DNA from: Luscinia megarhynchos
Taxonomy: Eukaryota; Chordata; Aves; Passeriformes; Turdidae
Direction: 5' to 3'
Assembly: GCA_034336665.1 (NCBI GenBank)
Contig: CM067568.1
Coordinates: 44,372,770 to 44,436,769, forward strand
Length of the DNA stretch: 64,000 nucleotides
Part shown: positions 39,301-52,690 of the stretch, piece after piece
Layout of the letters: every line of letters begins with the position of its first letter
How positions within the stretch are numbered: position 1 is the stretch's first letter
Translations under genes and position numbers: made by a program
Notes under the pieces: generated by a model
What the model was told of the DNA's origin: nothing
The model's database searches: none
What the model saw: the letters and a program-made list of their open reading frames with translations, nothing else

Positions 39301-42300
39301 AGAAAAATTCTTTTGAGAGGGACTGCAGTGTGCCAGTTGTCAACCCAAGGAAACCGAGGGAGCTGCAGTTCAGAGCAACCAAGTGCTCTCATGGCTCTGA
39401 GTAGCCATTAGATAACCCAGTGTGGTTGTTCAGCCAAGCAGGACTGCAGCTTGTTGTCCATCTGTGCCTGCTAGGCTCCAGCCAAACAACTCCCCACAGG
39501 AACCTGCACTGATGTTCACTCTCATTTTGCCAGACAAGGAGGGGGAGATGATGGAGAAGTGGTACAAAGCTTTGACTTAAGGCAGATAATTAGTGTCAGT
39601 GAATTTCTGTTTTCTTGTAAGAGCTGTGACTGATTGCATCTAACTCCTCTTGCAGACAAAATCTAAAGAGTACAATATAAAAAATGCATGTTATGCAGAG
39701 CCATACCTATCTTATTGCTCTTCCACCTGCAGTACATCCTGTGTGCCAGTGACTTAATTTAACCTTTATTTGAGAATTTATTTTAAAGAAACACCCACTA
39801 TCTAACTGAGAAGTATCAATTTACATGGATACCTACACACGAGTGTCAAATATTGAACCCCTTGTCTACCAAATTCAATGCCTGAGGAAAGGCAAATTTG
39901 GATAAAAGCCTCTTGCATATTTATCTGACTCTAACAATTCTCCATGAAATATTAATGTGTCTGTCTAACTATCTACTTGCACATCAAAACTTCACACTAG
40001 TTTTCCAATGCATACGGCTGGACTCTAGGTGCAGCAACTTGTGAGTAGCTCTATGTGCAGCAAGGCATCAAGTGCCTGTGAGTATTTTAGCTCTTGGAGC
40101 ATAATCCCCTACACTTCTCCCAGCCCACATATTGTTAGTTACTCCTCTCTGCCTTAAACATATGAAAAAAGAAAAGGTGGAGAAAGGGGACTGGGTAAAG
40201 GGTACCCACCAGCCATCTGGCTCTCAGCTGTGAAATGCTGCGTGTGCTGGAGGTTGTATTTTTGACAAGCTTTTAGATATACGGGAATTTTTCCCAGCAC
40301 ATCTCCATCCTGTGAGGAACATAGTCTGATCACAGGCACTTCAGTTTTTCTATTTAGGAAAGCCTTCTAGCAACTTCAATGGGAATTTGAGAAAATGCCT
40401 CAGGCTTCCCCAGCCGCAGGCTTCAGTGCCTTAGTGACATGAAGTTGCTCATATTGTATTTGCCATGTCTGAGTCAGACCAGATGATGTAGTCAGAAAAT
40501 CATTTTGAATTTTTAGGTAACTTAAGAAAAAAATTGCATTGGATGAAGCATTAGCTTAATCAAAAAGCCAAATTATGCTGAAGGTATGAAACATCACTCA
40601 GCTATGAACAAAACTCCATTATTCCTTCTCTGTGCTTATTTTATCTTTTTATGTCCCCTGCATTTATTTCCCTTGAGTATCCCACCCCTAAGTGCTGTCT
40701 GATGAGAAGAGTCTCGCATTTGGCCCCTGTTACATGATCCTCCAACAGCCTGTTGACAACAGACATAATCAGCCCAAATGGGAGGCAAAAGATAATCCTG
40801 GGAAATGACAGCTGCAAACATCCCATTTGATAGTCTTCAGCATGTGCTAATAATTGTTTTCAACACATGCCAAAGAAACACAGTGCAAACGTGGCTGTAG
40901 AGTGGGCATGCATGAGAGCTGAATAAATTATTGCAAAATCTTCTACCAAATGATAAATGGGCCAAGAATCATTACAAATAGTTCCTTGCTGACATACACA
41001 AGCAGATGGATCCTAGTCCATTTCTGCCCTCAGTTATATGGGGCAGTGGCCAGGCAATTTAAGGGGGATGGCACCTGGAATCTTCATATATTATAATTGC
41101 AGAGTAAGTTTTGAAGCATGCCTAAGCACAGCTTACATTTAGTTCTGTGATTGAAGCATATTAAAAATGGTGATTTAAAATAAAATATTTTAGTTGTATA
41201 TATAATAAAATCAATCTAATAATTATTGTTAATTTAGCAAATTAACAAAAGTATGTAGCATTTTGTCACAGAAATGTGTAAGTTTTTTGAGTTTTGCATT
41301 CCTTGGAGTGCTTACCTCAGTCTTATGTATGGTCTTTCATCTCCTCAGCTTTTTAGAGGATGTATCAGATTGGAAGCTGTAACTTACCTTTACTGAAAAA
41401 CCATTGAAATGACTTGGCTTATTTGGAGATCAGTTTGTTCATCTACAGCTTTCATTAAGAAAGGGAGCAGAGTTCTGGAACTAAAAATGTTCTGCTTCTT
41501 GGAATACACTTATGCATAGATACTTAAAAATTTATGTCTTCATGATCACGTGGGATAATGTAAGTAACTGTTAAGGTAAACTCTATGAAAATATTTTCTG
41601 CTTACTAACACTAATAATAAAATGTCAACCTGATTTTAAATGTCAAAAATTATGTATTGGATTTAATGTGAACAAAAGTCAAAGATAAAGTTACACTATT
41701 CTGGGGGACAGCTCCAGTTAGAAGTCTTGTTATGTGATGAGGAAAAGGGAATTTATGACTTGGCATGACAATGCTTTTATGTTTCCTATATATATTGAAA
41801 AACAAGATTTACTGTGAGGCTTGTAAAGTTTTTCAGTATTAATTTACTTGGTTTAAGTCTTGTTTTGTAGATGTTGTGATAGATAATTTTCTGTAGTTGT
41901 TTCACAAATACAGCTTTATAAAGATATCTGTGTTGTACATTTTCTGGTTCTTTGGACATATCTTTTAGATTTTTCTTTTCTAATAGCTTGAAAAAATATT
42001 AAATAAATGGAAGTTATCATGGTCATCAAGATAATTAAAGCAGAACAAAGGCAGCTGTGGCTGGAACTGAATATTGATGTCCCATTGAAATTACACCTGG
42101 AAAGCACCAGAAAGCAAAAGTGCCCTGTCTGCACAGGATGTGAGCTACTGATACACCCACAGAGGTGTGGGGCACTGCAGCTGCTGGGTAACACCCTGGG
42201 TGCCAGCAGAACCTCAGCCAGGCTCTCTGCTTTGCTCATGGACAGCACAGGCAGAAAGGACACACAGACTGTGCAGCACATGCTCTGCTTTGCCCTCAGC

Positions 42301-45300
42301 TCTGCTATGGACATGTGCTCCCAGCTCTCAAATAAAGATAATTCCCTTGCCATTGTACTGTTTCTCACTTTGATTACTCTGTGGCCATACTATGTGATTT
42401 AATATCAAATATCTATCTATTGGCACCCCTAAAGCACTTATCTCCAGCATTAAGCATGGAGGAAATAATTACATCTTATCATGGGCAGCTTGTAATGATA
42501 GCAAATATTTTCATTTATACTGCTGTTTTTACAGGTACTTTTGAAATAAACAGTATCTACTTACTCAGCTTTCCATAAAAATATTTGTTAAATTTTTTCC
42601 ATTTTCATTTTTTCTGAAGAAAACCCTCTCCTGAATTTCATCCCTTTTTTGCTTCCTGCACCTGAATTTCCTCCTTTACACATTGCACCTAAAAGATATA
42701 AGAATAAAAAAGGTGAGAATCTTGTAAGAGAACATTTCCAAAAGGTTTTCTCAAGAAAATTATTGTGCTGGCCAAAAGAATGGAAATCGTATCTTCTGTT
42801 GTTTAACTCAAAGAGAAAACTTATCTATTGTTTGACTTATATTGTCAAAGATTTAGCTAATAATCAAATCTGGTTTTACTATGTTACTATTTTTGGTGAC
42901 AAGATCTAATAAATACTAAAATAAAACCAGGTTAATTAGAAGATAGTCATCATTATAATTAAACTCTGATATAAACCTGAGAAAACTCTCTTAATACAAA
43001 TGAGACATATGACCCCCTGTTTGAGGGAGAGCACTCAGATCAGCAAAGGGACTCAGACACAGTTATGAAAAAGGGACAATTCACTGCAGTTATAAAAGTC
43101 TAAATAGGAAAAAATGCTTAAATTATTTAAATGGTTTGCAGTGATTTCCTGTTCCCATGCAGCTTTTTTCCCTAAAAAGTAAGAAGAGTCTTTCATCTTC
43201 TCTGCATACTTTCTCTATATCTTACCTGGAATCAATTTGCCATCTAGAATCAGGTATGGATCCATCCTTTTACCACATGATTTAATAACCCCCAAAATCT
43301 GCTGAGATTCCTAAAAGGCCTTTACTAATCTTCAGGAAATAAACAAATATAATGTGATTAATAGTTTACATCATTATTTACAACTGAGTAACAACCAAAA
43401 CTACCAGCCAACTTCCTTCTCCAAGAAAAAAAATCACCAAAAAGATCAATGGGTAAAACACAAAGCTTGTAGTTTGCCCTTAATTCAACAGGATCAAAAC
43501 AGAATTCTTAACAAACCATTGCTCTCCTTATACAAGTTGGTAGAAGAGCTTGCTGGGAGCCTCCTCTGCTTGGGACCACTGGATGGGGCCATGGGGAAGG
43601 GTACACCAGGACGCTGGCAGGAGGGAGCAGACCTGGAGCCATGGGGGCCCAGGGAGCAGAAGGTTTCTTCAAGGAATGGCAAGAGCTTCATGGACTTACT
43701 CAGCCCAAGAAGCCACTGAAAACCACAGGGTGGAAAAGCCAGGCTTGAGGGAAAGGAGGTACCTGCAGGGAGATGGGAGCAGGAAGGAGGGAGGTTTCCA
43801 AACCTTGTGCTTCATTTGATGTCAGAAAGCTATGTTTTTCTATGGAAAAAGGTTATCCTGGCCTATTTTGATATTATAACATATAAGTAAGACAGAGATC
43901 AAAGGACTGGACAATGCTGAGGTCTTTTCACATGCTCACTTGGAAGAAAGAGAGGGACATGCCTGGCTCAGGGTTGCATCACAGGAAAGTGCTTGTTCCC
44001 AAAGTCCTGCTCTGCACAGACCCAGGCTTCTGGTGAAGTGAGAACAGAAATACAAAGCAGAAACAACTGGATGAAATTTACTTTTCTTATTTTTTTCTTT
44101 ATCCTTCATGTTGTTATATTCTTATTGCATACAGCATTCAGAAACAATTCCATTTTGAATAGAGGGAAATTTCAGATTCTTAGCCATTGAGATACACTGA
44201 GGACAGGTCTCTGGCTTTGAGCAAATGTTTTTCTTTATGTAAGCATGACAGATGCTAAAGGATTTCCAGGGATCCAGAGATCAGCTCTGTCAAAATTCCG
44301 CCCTACGAATGAGAAAATGCACCACATGCCACTTCCCAGAGCCAAACAGCCTGACATGCTTGTGGCTGCCAGCATGTTGGCAAATTCTGCTTAATGTCTT
44401 AAGCAGAAAGGGGTGGAAGAAAGTTTCTGAATAGCAGGTGACAAACTTTCTGAACAGCAAGCTCTGCTTTCAGAAAGCCGAGGGCACAGAGGGGAGCAGC
44501 CCGTAGGTTTCCATCAGCTCAGCGGTGCAGCAAACAAGGGGAGCATCACACCCCCATTTCCAGCTGGTTCCAAGGAGCATCTGAGTTGGATCAAGGCAGA
44601 CAGACACCTCTCTCCTTCACAAAGCACCTCACTTACAACTGCCACATTTTCAAAATGCTGAGCAGCCACAGCTCCCACTGAGATCACTGAGGGTTGTAGC
44701 AAAATTTAGCATGTGTGAAAGACTGGGGGATTTCAGTTTCCACATTTAAATATCAACTTTGGTGTCTGACTTCAGGTGTCCACTAACAATGGGAGCTAAA
44801 GCAGATAAGCATGTCTGCTCCTGACTAATATTGTTCAGAAAGCTGGGCATGTCAGAAAATAACATAGAGAAAGAAGGCTTCTTTCAGTAAAATTGTTTTT
44901 ACATAAAGTTTATAAGAAAAAGAGCAATACATATTTTTTTCAGTTTAAATATTTCTTCACATCTTTAGTAATTTCTAGTATGGGACCATATGTGCAGAGC
45001 ATGTACTGGAGTTTTCTCCAGTATGTCTTTTCAAATCCTCACTTCTTCTTCTTGTGATTAGGCTGGAAGCACAGCACTGGGATGGAGTAATGAACATCTA
45101 CTCAGTAATTTATGTGACAGGAAATTGAACAACCATCTCCTCAGCCATTATTTCTGTGAATTTCCCAAGCTGTAAATGCATCAAACAGTTAGAGAAAAGC
45201 ATAAATTCTGTTAAGCAGATGGTCTAATTTTTATAGAGAAAAATGTCTCTAGATGTCTAAAATATTTATGTCTACAGGCTTGACCTGTTGACCAAAAACC

Positions 45301-47569
45301 TGTAGAAATGTTTACTCATTTAATGATGAATTACCATGGTGGCCTAAATTGTCTGAAAATGTTAACAATTTTAGATGCCCTGTAATATGGGATAGTAAAA
45401 TCTAAAAGTTATGTTGTTTTTGAAAACATTTAAAACACACATCTGCTACCTAAACCTCAAACCTATCACAGAATGTGTTAAACTGGGCATTAAAACTGCA
45501 GGACACTCAAAATATTCTTATCCAAATGTGAGCTGGTGCACTTAGAAATGGATAAAGGGGAGGTTGTTGGTGAGGAACATTGCTCTGACAAGTCCACAAC
45601 TAGATGCTAAAGTACCATTACTTATCCAATATTAGGATTAATGCCACTAGGAATTTATAAAATTATTTTTGAAAACCTGGAGAAAATGATGAATTTTGTG
45701 AACCTGCCAGCCATAAATTTACCTGATAAAAATAATTTGAACAAGAAATATTCTGTGGTTCCTTAGTGACCAAAACTTCAGTGAAGTGTCATGCTTAGGT
45801 GTGTTTAAATTGTCTGAAATATACTGTGTCAAAACCCTCAGCAGCAGCAGCAAAGAGCAAGGTGCCCGTGTCTATTGAGTAGTACAAGTATAGAATTCAA
45901 TTCTATTTTTTCACTCTGACTGCCAATTTTATGGCACTTCATTTAAGCCTGAATCTCCAAAGAATCAATTCAAATTAGCTTTCTAATTTTCCCCAAAGAA
46001 TCTGCTTTAAAATAAATTGAATAGTAACATAAGGTTTAGTAAATGAGTGTAAAATTCAAGTGAACTTCTCTGAAGAAAAACCTCTTTTAATCTGAGGACC
46101 AATAAAGCTCAGGTGCAATAATATATGACAAGTCTAAAAATAGTTTGTCCTTGCTGGTGGTTTAACATTAGACAAGTTATACTTTGTGTAGTTGCAATGT
46201 CTAGGGTTTCATGCCATGATACTGGGAATACGGGTTGTTATTCAAGATTGTGTTTGAAGGGAGACATAAAAATCCTTTTTAGTTTTTTTTTAAGAACTGT
46301 CATGTCATCAAATCTTAGTGATGTCGTGGCAGAGCACTGGTGTCTTTTAACTTGTTTTTCTACATTTGTGGTTCAGAGTGAGATTTTTGCAGTTTTCCAT
46401 CACTGTCGGGGCAATATTTCTTACAGTTTTACATGTTTTCCAGCACAGGTGTTAAAGTTTCCTCCCTAAGAACATGATAGGAAGCTGGAGGACTACATAC
46501 CTATGACCAGATAACTTGACCACTGGCAGTGAGCACAGGCTACAAGGGACAGAGCAAAGTGATGACAGAGTTGCAGCACTCATCTGCCAATTCCACTCAG
46601 CGTTCTTCCCAAGGAGATGGAAAAGAGCATGCCTGGCCTTGGGCTTGAGTTGAAGGCACAAAAGCATAGCTGGCAGGCAGCAGAGTTGTCAGGGGAAGCT
46701 TAGGACATTCACCTAAGGTGATATTAACAGATTTTAACCAATTACTGGTGTTCAGCAGAGCACTGAGCCCAGATGTCCAGAGCCCTTCTGAGTTCTTTCT
46801 ATCCCCATCATTAATTTCCACTATGTCTCCTTGACAATTTGTTCAGCTTTCCTTTACAGTTCAGAACAGCAAGTGTGGAGAAAATGCTAACTTTAATTAT
46901 CATATCACATATATAAAGAAATAATTTTTCATTTATTTATACATAGCTACATTCAAGGTGGAAAGCTGAAGTTGAGATAATGTTGCCTCCACAGAATCCA
47001 GCTACCTCAGTGTCAGGCTTCCCCAGTAATTTGTCTAAAGGATAGTCAGGAGATAGTGGTGTTCCCCTGTGGGATCCTGTGCCTCTTGCCCCATTGATGT
47101 CTTCAGGAAGTTCACTGGAAATTTGGCTGAGGTGTCTCCTGTTGCCTCAGCACAGCAGCAGAAATTCAGGTCTCAGCTTACTCAGTGCTAATCAGGGGAT
47201 GTTACTAAAATATTCAAGGGGAAAAAACCCCAAACATACCTTCACTTTGCCTGATACCACATATTTACTGAGGTATCAAGTAATCACTCATGTTGTCACT
47301 TTTTTTTTTTTTAAAGAAAATGAAATCAGATTACTTCCAATTTATATTTTGAATATGCAATGAACAGACAAAATAAGCAATTGTTTAGCAATGGCTGATG
47401 CACTTCTGTGGCTGAAGTCAGCAGGTCCTACCCCTTGCTCTGTCCTTAGCTGCTGCATGGGCAGTGAGAAGAGCTATCCTTCATGCCACTAATGTACCAG
47501 TGATTTGAACATTTCCATCCATTGTTATGTATGGAAGATACCATCTGCATCCAACAAGTATAGACTCAT
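36394..47569. other. Intergenic, no gene seen
   Basis: About 11 kb without a supportable gene. It has AT-rich stretches (36.4-37.2, 41.1-41.9, 44.9-46.1 kb) and GC-richer patches (38.5-39.2, 43.54-43.8, 44.4-44.65 kb). The segment at 37.19-37.45 kb is discussed under findings. ORFs on both strands at 41,916-42,402 overlap and have no signature. A possible ancient amniote repeat motif (CAACTTCAATGGGAAT) lies at 40,371-40,386. Confidence 0.6.
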
Positions 47570-47970
47570 GTATCACTGAATCATTAAGGCTGGAAAAGAC
47601 CTCCAAGATCCCTGAGTCCAGCATTAACCTCAAATGACTATCTTCATCACTAAACCACATGCAAACCCTTTGAATACTTCCAAGGATGGTGACTCCACCA
47701 CTTCCCTGGACAGCCTGTTTCAATGCCTGACCACCCTTTCCATAAAGAAAGCTTTCCTAATATCCAATCTAACCTCTGTTGGCACAAGTTGAGGCCATTT
47801 CCTATTGTACTGTTTTTTGATACCTGGGAGAAGAGACCAACACCCACCTGGATAGAATTCCTTTCAGTTAGTCATAGAGAGTAGTAAGGTCTCCCCTGAG
47901 CCTTCTTTTCTCCAGGCTAAACAACACCAGCTCCCTCTGCTGCTCCTCACAAGACTGGTCTCTTAGTTCC
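47570..47970 (-). mobile_element. CR1 LINE, 5'-truncated copy
   Basis: The plus strand shows a decayed tail (TCACTGAATCATTAAGGCTGG), then AAAAGACCTCCAAGATC, GAATACTTCCAAGGATGGTGACTCCACC, CCTGGACAGCCTG, AATGCCTGACCACCC, GTTGAGGCCATTTCC, AAGGTCTCCCCTGAGCC and TTCTCCAGGCTAAACAAC. These are the standard CR1 3' UTR segments in reverse orientation. It is a 5'-truncated, non-coding copy in the same orientation as the copy at 22.4 kb. Confidence 0.93.
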
Positions 47971-48377
47971 ATCTAGTATTACATCCAAGTTCAACAAACT
48001 TCCAAGTCTTGGTGTTTTGGGAGGAACTGATGAAAGAATGGCAGCCAGGAGTCTGTCAGGAGTCCTGAAAATACAGAGATGGGGCACTTGCCTCCTTCCA
48101 CCCCAGAGGAGGCCTGGTGTAGTCTCAGGCAGCCAAGCAGGATGGGGGGACACACTGGGGGAGACCATCTGCATCCAGGAGGGGAACAAAATCCCAGGTC
48201 TCATCCCTGCAGCAAGAACATAAAATATCCCAACAATTCACAGAATTGCTTTGTAACAGGACAGACTATACAACACCACTAATGTAGGTGCATTTTGTCT
48301 GAGCTCAAACCACCTCAGAAGCCGTGGGGCAGCAGGTCCTGGTGGCTCCCTATGGGCTATGGGAGCTCACTGGGGTA
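47971..48377. other. GC-rich non-repetitive flank
   Basis: Moderately GC-rich sequence between a CR1 copy and the minisatellite. Short overlapping ORFs occur on both strands without signature. No splice-supported exon was recognised. Confidence 0.5.
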
Positions 48378-48545
48378 GCAGGGCAGTGGGGACACTGGGG
48401 ACAGCCCCAGGATGGCAGGGCAGGCTGGGGACACTGGGGACAGCCCCAGGATGGCAGGGCAGGCTGGGGACACTGGGGACAGTCCCAGGATGGCAGGGCA
48501 GTGGGGACACTGGGGACAGCCCCAGGATGGCAGGGCAGGCTGGTG
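48378..48545 (+). repeat. G-rich minisatellite, 37/39-bp units
   Basis: Four tandem units, 48,378-48,414 (37 bp), 48,415-48,453 (39), 48,454-48,492 (39) and 48,493-48,529 (37), precede a partial fifth. The core is GCAGGGCAG(GC)TGGGGACAC followed by TGGGGACAGCCCCAGGATG, so each unit also contains a 9-bp internal near-duplication (TGGGGACAC/TGGGGACAG). The 37- and 39-bp forms differ by GC. Copies are nearly identical (one C-to-T change in unit 3), implying recent expansion or homogenisation. The GGGG runs give quadruplex potential on the plus strand, and GGGG/CCCC pairs allow hairpins. Confidence 0.95.
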
Positions 48546-49554
48546 GCACCAGGGGCTGCAGTAGCCCTGGGTATGAGGCACATGCCTGGGGATAAAGGCT
48601 GGGCTCAGGCTGGGCACCAGCTGGGAACACGAGTCCAGAGGTGTCCCAGGCTTGTCGGGGCACATGGCTGGGCAGAGCTGTGAGCAGCTGGAGACCAGCC
48701 CTGCTGTGGCAATGCTGGAGCAGGGGCTGATGGCCCTGGGGGGCTCACATGGGGAACTGAGCCATGAAAGCAGGGTGAGGGTAGCCCTGGGGGAAGCCAG
48801 GCAGGGGCAGTCAGGCCTGTCAGTGTCCTTAGGGCCATGACACAAATTCTCCAATTCTTCAGTTTGCCCCTTTAGTACAGACAGATAGAGCTCTGAAAAG
48901 CAAATGCATCTCTGCATATCTGACAACCTTTGTTAATATTATTTCTGGGTTCTGCTTGAAAAAAATACATTGAGAGTTCCATATGGGCAATGTGCTGCCC
49001 AAGACGCCCAACAGAGAACACGTGACAAGAGTAAAAACGTTCCATAGATACTGTCAGAGAAGTCTTCATTCAGGACACCTCATTATTCACCTAATTATTC
49101 ATTTTGTTTATTTACAGTAGAGATATTAGACATAATATGGTGTAAGTCCCTAGCATCCTCAAACACCAGATGCTGGCTTTTCTCTTCAGTCCCAAAAGGA
49201 AAAACCAAAGCATCACTGTGAGAATTAACAAAAGTCCAATTAAATTTCTTGCCAGAAAGTTAATTTCCCGAAAATAAAAGCAGCAAATTAATAATAAGCT
49301 GCTAGTCACCTCCCTTATCACTTTTGAACACATTTGAAGTGGTAATAATCTGTGTTTAAAATGAACATTATCAGATAGACAAGCAAATTTTAAAACTGAT
49401 TTACAAAAAACTCAATACATAATGCTTCACCTTTTTCTCCTCTCAAACACTGGTCAAAGGGAAGAACTGCTAAAGGCATTGCTCCTTGAAATAACAAGTT
49501 ATGCAGAAATGTTGCTATAAAGGCATGAGAGATGAGTCTCCATGCAGAATACAG
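48546..49554. other. Intergenic; GC-rich then AT-rich
   Basis: The GC-rich block continues to about 48,840 with repeated CTGGG and CAGGC-type words but no clean tandem array, then drops abruptly to AT-rich sequence. No gene is supported. Confidence 0.55.
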
Positions 49555-49800
49555 AGGACCACAGCAGGAGTTGAAAGGATCTCAGAGGTCATTCTTTCAT
49601 CTCCCTGCCCCATGGCAGAATGGGCTAAGCTTATCTTGGCAGGTGTGTGTTCAACCTCTTCTGGAGCCTCCCTGTTAATGGGCACTTGACAACTGCTTCA
49701 GGCAAGAGATCCCTGCCAGTCACTCCCTGTTCATTAAAGAGTTTCCCTTTATTTAAAGTAAATCTCACTTGCCACAGTTTAATCACATTACTTTTTGCAC
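49555..49800 (-). mobile_element. Old CR1-like LINE remnant
   Basis: The plus strand shows GAAAGGATCTCAGAGGTCATTC, CTCTTCTGGAGCCTCC, AATGGGCACTTGACAACTGC and AGTAAATCTCACTTGCCACAG. This order parallels old CR1 3' UTRs in reverse orientation (GGTCATCTAGTCCAACC...GGGCAC...AAATCTC(C)TTGCTGCA). It is more decayed than the copies at 22.4 and 47.6 kb. The family is fairly likely, the subfamily unknown. Confidence 0.5.
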
Positions 49801-52588
49801 TATCAATGGACATGGAAAAAAGGATTATTATAGAGTTTTTTCACATCTGCAAGTATTTAATGCATTTGAATAATATTTTTGCTCAGTTGTTACTTCTTCC
49901 TGGTTTTTTTCCCATGTTTTCCATGTTTTGAGCAGACAAGGGCAGTACCATACACACAGGTGTCAAAGAGAGTTTTGCCATTTTACTGCAGTGCACTCTG
50001 GCCTGAGGCCCAGCCACCTTTAACCTCACTCTTCCCTCTCCTTTCCTCTGTGCTAGGGAAGCCCTATTGGTGCCCTATAGTGTGATTAAACGAGCTGAGA
50101 GCTTCACACTGCCACTCCATGCTCATAGCAACAATTGAAATTTTCAATTCCAAAACAATGAGGTCTCTTTCAGCCATATTTTCAGACTATTTAGAAAAAC
50201 TATTATTAAATACACATTTCTTAAAAGGTTTTGACAAAGCATTGCTCTTTTTTATTTCAGGGTCCTACAAAATCATGCATACCCTTGTTAAACAGACTTC
50301 CATTTCATGTGTGGGGATCAAATCAGTGCTTTCATTATCAATGAGCAACACATCTTAAGTTGTAACCAGATGGCACTTGAGCAATTATGCACATATATTA
50401 TCTGCTGCAGGGAGGAGAAACATCAAACAGAGATTGCCAGCCTACTGTTGCCCATGTGATTTTTATGATAATAACAGAGACTATTTCACAGAGGTGAAAT
50501 ATTCAGGTTTGCTGTTGATTGATTCAGGAAGGGGCGTTAACAGGTTTTGCAAAACACGCAAAAATGTGGCACTTGCATAGCAGGAGATAAGTAAAATCAG
50601 TCATAAAACAGTGGAGTATTTTATCTCACCAGCAGGAAAGATGAACTATGTACCCTATTCTGAGAGGCAGAGACCCTCTCAGACATGGTTCCAGAGTACT
50701 TTGCCTACTGGGATCCTGTGCAAAGGTAGATGCTGATGTGGTAAATATTCCTGAAATAGTGATCAACTGTATTTAAAGGAAAGAAAACAGGTTTTTTACT
50801 GGATTGCATGCAGTTTACAGCATGATGCTTTAAAAGGCATAAAAATGACAAGTTTAAGATAACCCTAGCCCTATATTGCAGGTAGCTTAACATCACATAT
50901 ATTTTCTAATATAAAGTAACAGTGTAACTGTAGAGTTAGATTAACTGCTATGCTCTGAGAAGTGACTACAAAGTGGCATCATGGTATTTCTTGTTTATTG
51001 GGCAGAAATGGTTTGTGAATGAAATATAAGTTGTAAGTAAAAAGATGTTTTGTGTAGTTGCAAATCTTCCAACAAAACTTCCAACAGTTGACATGTAACT
51101 AGATTACTCTTTTCATACATATATCAGCATTCAAGATTATGGTGACAAAATAAAATCTTCTCTGAAACCTCTCATTCCACTGGCTATGGATGGGATATTG
51201 AAAAATGTGCAGGGGTATTTCTCTGCTGTGGAGCACAACATAGAGATATTCCCACAGTTAGCAAGAGAATAATTAGCTCAGATATTTGAAAACATCTTAG
51301 TTTCAGCTACCTTTCACTGATATAAATTACCTCGTGTATCTTTTTGTCCTAAATAAAGCCCTAAGGTCTTCAGAAATGTGTTGTATGTAACTTCAGTGAG
51401 ACATGGCTCTAAGTTTCATACTTTTAAAAATTCCACATTTACCTTCACTGGTGCCTATCTAGTTCTGCCAGTGTTGCATTTACATTAGATGAAATGGAAT
51501 GCAAATCAGCAGACACAAATAATATTACTATTATAATCATGTCTAAATCCAAAATAGTTTTCTGTTACTGTAACTTCTTTTGTATGAAACCCACAAATTA
51601 ATTTGTTTGTATATCTCTCTCAATACTTGAAATGCATTTCTAGTGTCATATTCCAAGGTTTCAATTTCAATTGGCCTGAGATGCTCTGGTCAGGAAGATG
51701 TGACACTGACAGGCTTGGTCTGCTTTTGTCTCTGGGTCCTTTCAGTTCTTCAAAATAGGAAGTCTCTATCACCATTTCTGCTATACAATCAGTAGGACTG
51801 TTAAAGACAGTAACATGTTTAATTCTCATCTTCATACATAACAACTTCATCAACAGATGTCTAAATCTAGTTCAAAATAATGTAAACTAAATTAATGCTG
51901 TTGAAAGTAAATAGAAAAGAAAGTACAAATGAAAGTCATTCATGTAAGAGTAGAAGTCATGTAGACTCAGGATACCTCTGAAAAACACTGAAATGCAATC
52001 TGTTTCATATTTGTCTTGGCTTCAAATTCTCCTTCAGAAGAATTTTTAGCTAGACTTCTCCATGATGTACGCTCAAAGGGTCCTTATATTAATTGAGATT
52101 TTATCTCCTGGAAATCTCTACTTTTTCATGTAATAACAGGATGTCACATCCATAATGATTGTGTAACAGAAGGAGTGAAGAAAACCTCTAAAGTGAGAGA
52201 TGGAAGATAGGTACTTCAATTATTGCCATTCACTTGGGAAGATGTAATATTTCCTGGAATCTGAGATGCTCTGTACAATCTCACAGAGAAGCCCACAACT
52301 TTAAACACATACAAAGTTACATAAAATAACCTTGCTTATGTTCTTTATTTGTTCATTTTATACTATTTTAGGAATATAAATGGAGTATAAAGCACTCATT
52401 CTAACATCCCTTTACAGTGCAAGAATGACATAAATAGGACCAAATATAAATAAGAAATGCAGATAATGCATGAGAGAATAACATACCCAGCCAGAAATCA
52501 CAGGATGGTACTATACTCATGTCAATCAACACATTTTTAAAAATCAAACCTTGTTAAATAAACTTGGAATTATGAGTCTGCTGCATTA
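49801..52588. other. Intergenic, no gene seen
   Basis: AT-rich sequence. Several short ORFs show no signature, and no repeat family is recognised. Confidence 0.6.
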
Positions 52589-52690
52589 ATCATAGAATTG
52601 TGGGAGCACTTACTTTGGAAAAGACCTTTAAGATCACTAAGTCCAACTATTAATGTTGGTCTGATATGACAGCCTCTGTGAGAGATTTGA
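52589..52690 (-). mobile_element. CR1 LINE 3' end fragment
   Basis: ATCATAGAATTGTGGGAGC, then TTTGGAAAAGACCTTTAAGATCACTAAGTCCAAC, is the complement of the last roughly 100 bases of CR1 (TCATAGAAT...GGAAAAGACCT...AAGATCATC.AGTCCAAC). It is a very short, severely 5'-truncated insertion, as is usual for CR1. Confidence 0.85.

Noticed and set aside
41916..42402. Overlapping ORFs of 150 (minus) and 131 (plus) codons
   Set aside because: Both strands are open over the same bases and neither protein shows a recognisable family, splice context or promoter.
48357..48926. 189-codon minus-strand ORF over the minisatellite
   Set aside because: It is the translation of the tandem repeat and its GC-rich flank, with unit lengths of 37 and 39 that shift frame between copies. 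Overlapping ORFs exist on the opposite strand too.
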